A stretch of 46,429 nt of DNA from Streptomyces sp. CB02400 (lineage in GTDB: Bacteria > Actinomycetota > Actinomycetes > Streptomycetales > Streptomycetaceae): assembly GCF_001905725.1 (NCBI RefSeq), contig NZ_LIWB01000024.1:41024-87452 (forward strand), in the 5' to 3' direction. Position numbers and translations under genes: made by a program. A model generated the notes under the pieces. The model did not search any database. It was not told the origin of the DNA and was given only the letters and a program-made list of their open reading frames with translations. Positions 43,777-46,429 of the stretch are shown in pieces (the stretch's first letter is position 1; each line of letters starts with the position of its first letter).

Positions 43777-44796
43777 TCATGCCGCCTGTGGCTGAAGGAA
43801 GCGGGCCAGCAGGTCGTCCAGGCTCACCATGCCGGTGAGCAGCCCGGAGCCGTCGCGGACCACGGCCAGCGAGGCCCGGCGGCGGCGCAGCAGGTCGATC
43901 GCGTCGGCGACCGTGGCGTCGTCCGTCAGTTCGGGCACCGGGCGGGCCAGGGCGCGGGCGCCGGCCGCCCGTCCCCGGGCGCGGGCCACCACGGCGTCCC
44001 GGGCGTGCACCGCGCCGAGGACCGTGCCGTGCTCGCGGACCAGGAGCCGGGTGCGGTCGCGCTCCGCGGCGACGCGCAGGATCTCGTCGACGCCGGCGCC
44101 GCCGTCCACCGAGACGATCTCGGACGCCGGTACCTGCAGCTCCCGTACCGGGGTCTGAGGTTCGGTCAGCGAGCGCGTCAGCAGCTCCGAGTCCGTCTCG
44201 CTGATCAGGCCGAGCCGCTCGGACTCCGCCACCAGATGGGTGAGCTGCTCCCGGTTGTGGACGGAGGCCAGCTCGTCGCGCGGGGTGACCCGGCACAGCC
44301 GTACAAGGGCGTTGCTCATCCTGTTCAGCACCGAGATCAGCGGTCGTACGGCCTTCACCACGGCCCGGAAGGGCGGTGACAGCAGCATCGCGGACCGCTC
44401 GGGGTGGGCGATGGCCCACGACTTGGGGGCCATCTCGCCGACCACCATGTGCAGGAACACGACCACGGCCATGGCGACGGCGAAGGCGACGCCGTAGCTG
44501 AGCGCGCTCGGCAGGCCCAGCTTGTGCAGCAGCGGGTCGAGCTCGTGGGAGATCGCGGGCTTGGACACCGAGCCCAGGCCCAGGGTGCACACGGTGATGC
44601 CGAGCTGGGCTCCGGCCAGCATCAGGGACAGCTCGCGCATACCGGCAAGGGCGGCCTTGGCGCCCGACCGGCCCTCGGCCGCGGCCTTCTCCATGCGGTG
44701 CCGCTTGGCGGCGACCAGCGCGAACTCGGCGGCCACGAAGAATCCGCTGCCGACCAGCAGCAGCACGGTGACGAAGAGCGCCATCGGGAAACTCAT
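43777..44796 (-). CDS. CNNM/CorC-type membrane protein with CBS domains (short partner)
   Basis: The 339-residue protein belongs to the hemolysin-like HlyC/CorC family related to CNNM magnesium transporters. The transmembrane CNNM domain (about 1-185) starts FFVAAEFALVAAKRHRME and has GAQLGITVCTLGLGSVSKP and VVGEMAPKSWAI. A CBS pair follows (about 205-330), lacking the C-terminal CorC_HlyC domain. A role in Mg2+ or Co2+ export or homeostasis is inferred from the family. Its ATG overlaps the stop of the larger paralogue upstream (ATGA), so the two probably form one heteromeric unit. Confidence 0.88.
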   Translation of the reverse strand: MSFPMALFVTVLLLVGSGFFVAAEFALVAAKRHRMEKAAAEGRSGAKAALAGMRELSLMLAGAQLGITVCTLGLGSVSKPAISHELDPLLHKLGLPSALSYGVAFAVAMAVVVFLHMVVGEMAPKSWAIAHPERSAMLLSPPFRAVVKAVRPLISVLNRMSNALVRLCRVTPRDELASVHNREQLTHLVAESERLGLISETDSELLTRSLTEPQTPVRELQVPASEIVSVDGGAGVDEILRVAAERDRTRLLVREHGTVLGAVHARDAVVARARGRAAGARALARPVPELTDDATVADAIDLLRRRRASLAVVRDGSGLLTGMVSLDDLLARFLQPQAA

Positions 44797-46130
44797 GCCT
44801 GCTCCTCCGTCTTGCGGGCCTGCCGCCGGATCCGCACCCGGTCGGGTACGTGCCGGTCGAGGGTGCGTACGTCGATCACGGCGGCGGTGCCGTCGGGCAG
44901 CTCGACCGTGAGCCGGTCCCCGATGGCGGGGAAGCGGCCGAGCCGGTCGACGATCAGGCCGGCCACGGTGTCGTAGTCCTCCTCCTCGGGCAGTGCGACG
45001 CCGGTGGCCTCGGCCACCTCGTCCAGCCGGCGGCCCGCGTCCACCAGCCAGCCGTCACCGTCCGCGACGGCGACCTGGGTGACGGTGTCGGTCTCGTCCG
45101 CGATGTCGCCGACGAGTTCCTCGGCGATGTCCTCGTAGGTGACGATGCCGGCCACGCCGCCGTGCTCGTCCAGGACGACCGCGAACTCGTCGCCCCGCTC
45201 CCTCATCTGGGTCACGGCGTCGGGCAGCGGGAGGGTGTCCGGCAGCAGCAGCGGGCGCCGGGCGACCGCGCCGGCCGTGGTGTCCGGCAGCCGGTCCGCG
45301 GGCAGGCGCATCAGCTCGGCCACGCCGAGGACGCCGCCGACGTCGTCGGGGTGGTCGCCGAGGACGGGGTAGTTGGAGTGGCCGTGCTTGGCGATGAGGT
45401 CGACCGCCTCGGCGGCGGTGGCGTCCTCGCGGACGAAGACGGCGTCCACGCGGGGCACCATCACCTCGTCCAGCGTCCGGTCGGAGAACTCCAGGGCGTG
45501 GTCGAGCAGCGCGGCGGTGTCCTTGGGCAGCGCGCCCTGCTCGTGGGACTCGCCGATCAGGTGGCCCAGCTCCTCCAGGGTGGCGCCGTGGTGCAGCTCC
45601 TCCACCGGTTCGATGCCGACCCGGTGCAGCAGCCTGTTCGCCGCGCCGTCGAAGACGCGCACGAGGGGGCCGACGACCTTCAGATACGCCAGCGTGGAGC
45701 CGGCCAGCGCCTTCGCCAGCCGCTCCGGCACGGCGATGGCCAGGTTCTTCGGGGCCAGCTCGCCCAGCACCATCTGTACGACCGTGGCCAGCACGAAGGC
45801 CAGCACGACCGCGATGCCGCTCACGGCCGCGTCGGGGAGGCCCAGGCCCGACAGCGCGGGCCTCAGCAGGGCGGACACCGAGGGCTCGGCGATGAAGCCG
45901 ACGACCAGTCCGGTCACGGTGATGCCGAGCTGTGCGCCCGACAGCATGAAGGACAGCCGCTCCAGCACCGTCAGGGCGCGGGCGGCCTTGCGGTCCCCGG
46001 ACTCGGCCTCGCGCGCCAGGGCGAGGCGGTCGGCGGAGACGTAGGCGAACTCCTGGGCGACGAAGTATCCGGTGCCGGCGGTCAGGACGAAGACGGCCAG
46101 CAGGCCCAGGAGAGCGTTCGCGGCACTCAT
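44793..46130 (-). CDS. CNNM/CorC-type membrane protein with CBS and CorC_HlyC domains
   Basis: The 445-residue protein has a CNNM membrane domain (about 1-190; YFVAQEFAYVSADRLALA, GAQLGITVTGLVVGFIAEP, LGELAPKNLAIAVPERLA), a CBS pair (about 215-345, with MVPRVDAVFV and GHSNYPVL), and a C-terminal CorC_HlyC domain (about 355-430, with EEDYDTVAGLIVDRLGRFPAIGDRL). It is the first gene of a two-gene operon. Its 5' leader contains strong hairpins, one of which pairs the ribosome binding site, suggesting control of translation. The ATG at 46130 is preceded by GGGATGG. Confidence 0.9.
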   Translation of the reverse strand: MSAANALLGLLAVFVLTAGTGYFVAQEFAYVSADRLALAREAESGDRKAARALTVLERLSFMLSGAQLGITVTGLVVGFIAEPSVSALLRPALSGLGLPDAAVSGIAVVLAFVLATVVQMVLGELAPKNLAIAVPERLAKALAGSTLAYLKVVGPLVRVFDGAANRLLHRVGIEPVEELHHGATLEELGHLIGESHEQGALPKDTAALLDHALEFSDRTLDEVMVPRVDAVFVREDATAAEAVDLIAKHGHSNYPVLGDHPDDVGGVLGVAELMRLPADRLPDTTAGAVARRPLLLPDTLPLPDAVTQMRERGDEFAVVLDEHGGVAGIVTYEDIAEELVGDIADETDTVTQVAVADGDGWLVDAGRRLDEVAEATGVALPEEEDYDTVAGLIVDRLGRFPAIGDRLTVELPDGTAAVIDVRTLDRHVPDRVRIRRQARKTEEQA

Positions 46131-46136
46131 CGAACA

Positions 46137-46220
46137 CCATCCCGCCGTGTGCCGTGCTCAGGAAATGCCTGGCGGGATGGTCGGGGACTGTGCCCCGGGG
46201 GGTCCGTCGGTCTGGCGGAC
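46137..46220 (-). promoter_or_regulatory. Structured 5' leader of the CNNM operon
   Basis: In the minus-strand transcript three hairpins occur in order: GTCCG/CGGAC (46220-46202), CGGGG/CCCCG with loop CACAGT (46198-46183), and CCATCCCGCC/GGCGGGATGG (46180-46137, 24-base loop), the last a perfect 10-bp stem. Its 3' arm includes the presumed ribosome site GGGATGG, 6 bases before the ATG. It does not match a riboswitch class I can name. Confidence 0.5.
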
Positions 46221-46348
46221 AAGTACGTGCTCCTTCTGTGGGTGTGTGAACGGATAACGATCGTGGCCGGAACCGTGTTCCCGACGGCGGCGACAGACGA
46301 CACCAACTGTAAAGGAAACGCAAAGTTCCCTCGAGCCGATCCCCTATG

Positions 46349-46368
46349 CTTCTACTCGCTTGTAGAAG
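46349..46368. promoter_or_regulatory. Palindrome near the right end of the window
   Basis: CTTCTAC (46349-46355) and GTAGAAG (46362-46368) form a perfect 7-bp inverted repeat with a 6-base spacer in an AT-rich stretch, followed by TTATAT. It is likely an operator in the gap between the CNNM operon (minus) and a gene to the right. Bases 46421-46429 (GTTTAAGGA) look like the start of a ribosome site for that plus-strand gene outside the window. Confidence 0.5.
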
Positions 46369-46429
46369 TTATATCGCGGGCCGCCCCGTGGGCGGCACCC
46401 TCTTCACGGAACACACGCACGTTTAAGGA

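Noticed and set aside
46137..46220. M-box magnesium riboswitch
   Set aside because: The leader is structured but I could not find the order of helices and conserved loops expected of an M-box.

Overview
The window is high-GC actinobacterial DNA, almost certainly from a Streptomyces chromosome. The signs are strong third-position GC bias, GTG/TTG starts, a chaplin with an LAxTG sorting signal, an NsdA/NsdB-type developmental regulator, a DUF397 protein, a SigE-family ECF sigma factor, and dispersed intergenic repeats of a kind common in Streptomyces. No integrase, transposase, phage gene or CRISPR array was seen.

Layout. 1-14.7 kb: GNAT acetyltransferase, nucleoside deaminase, two-domain chaplin, secreted Tap-like peptidase, baeRF-type protein, PAS-SpoIIE phosphatase, NsdB-like regulator divergent from an APH-family kinase-like protein, secreted amidase, a hypothetical, a CGNR zinc-finger regulator, a double universal stress protein and a lone DUF397 protein. 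14.9-22.8 kb: membrane sulfatase-like enzyme, orphan phenylacetate-CoA ligase with a PaaR-like operator, TetR regulator, phytoene-desaturase-like oxidoreductase, and a Ser/Thr kinase with eight 42-residue TPR repeats. 22.9-29.2 kb: a 13-cysteine copper-storage-type protein, small membrane and soluble hypotheticals, an ECF sigma factor with a membrane partner, a GT2-GtrA/GT-C pair and a CapA-like protein.

The centrepiece is 29.3-39.5 kb, a compact selenocysteine island. It holds a formate dehydrogenase (Fe-S subunit, NrfD-type membrane anchor and a catalytic subunit with an in-frame UGA at codon 189). Facing it on the other strand are selD and a selB-selA operon, with the tRNA-Sec gene between selD and selB on the plus strand. 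The UGA is followed by a hairpin whose GGUCU loop lies at exactly the same distance as in the E. coli fdhF SECIS element. Every dedicated part of bacterial selenocysteine synthesis and insertion (SelA, SelB, tRNA-Sec, SelD) lies within 8 kb of a selenoprotein that needs it. The selB reading frame runs antisense into tRNA-Sec and stops on the TGA that is the complement of the tRNA's UCA anticodon. A frameshifted small membrane-protein gene sits inside the fdh region.

39.5-46.4 kb: a GH15 glucoamylase-like enzyme, a PoxB-like ThDP enzyme, a small cysteine-containing hypothetical, and two CNNM/CorC (HlyC-type) membrane proteins in an overlapping pair whose 5' leader folds into hairpins that would pair the ribosome binding site. 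The window ends in a promoter-like region with a palindrome, ahead of a gene lying outside it.
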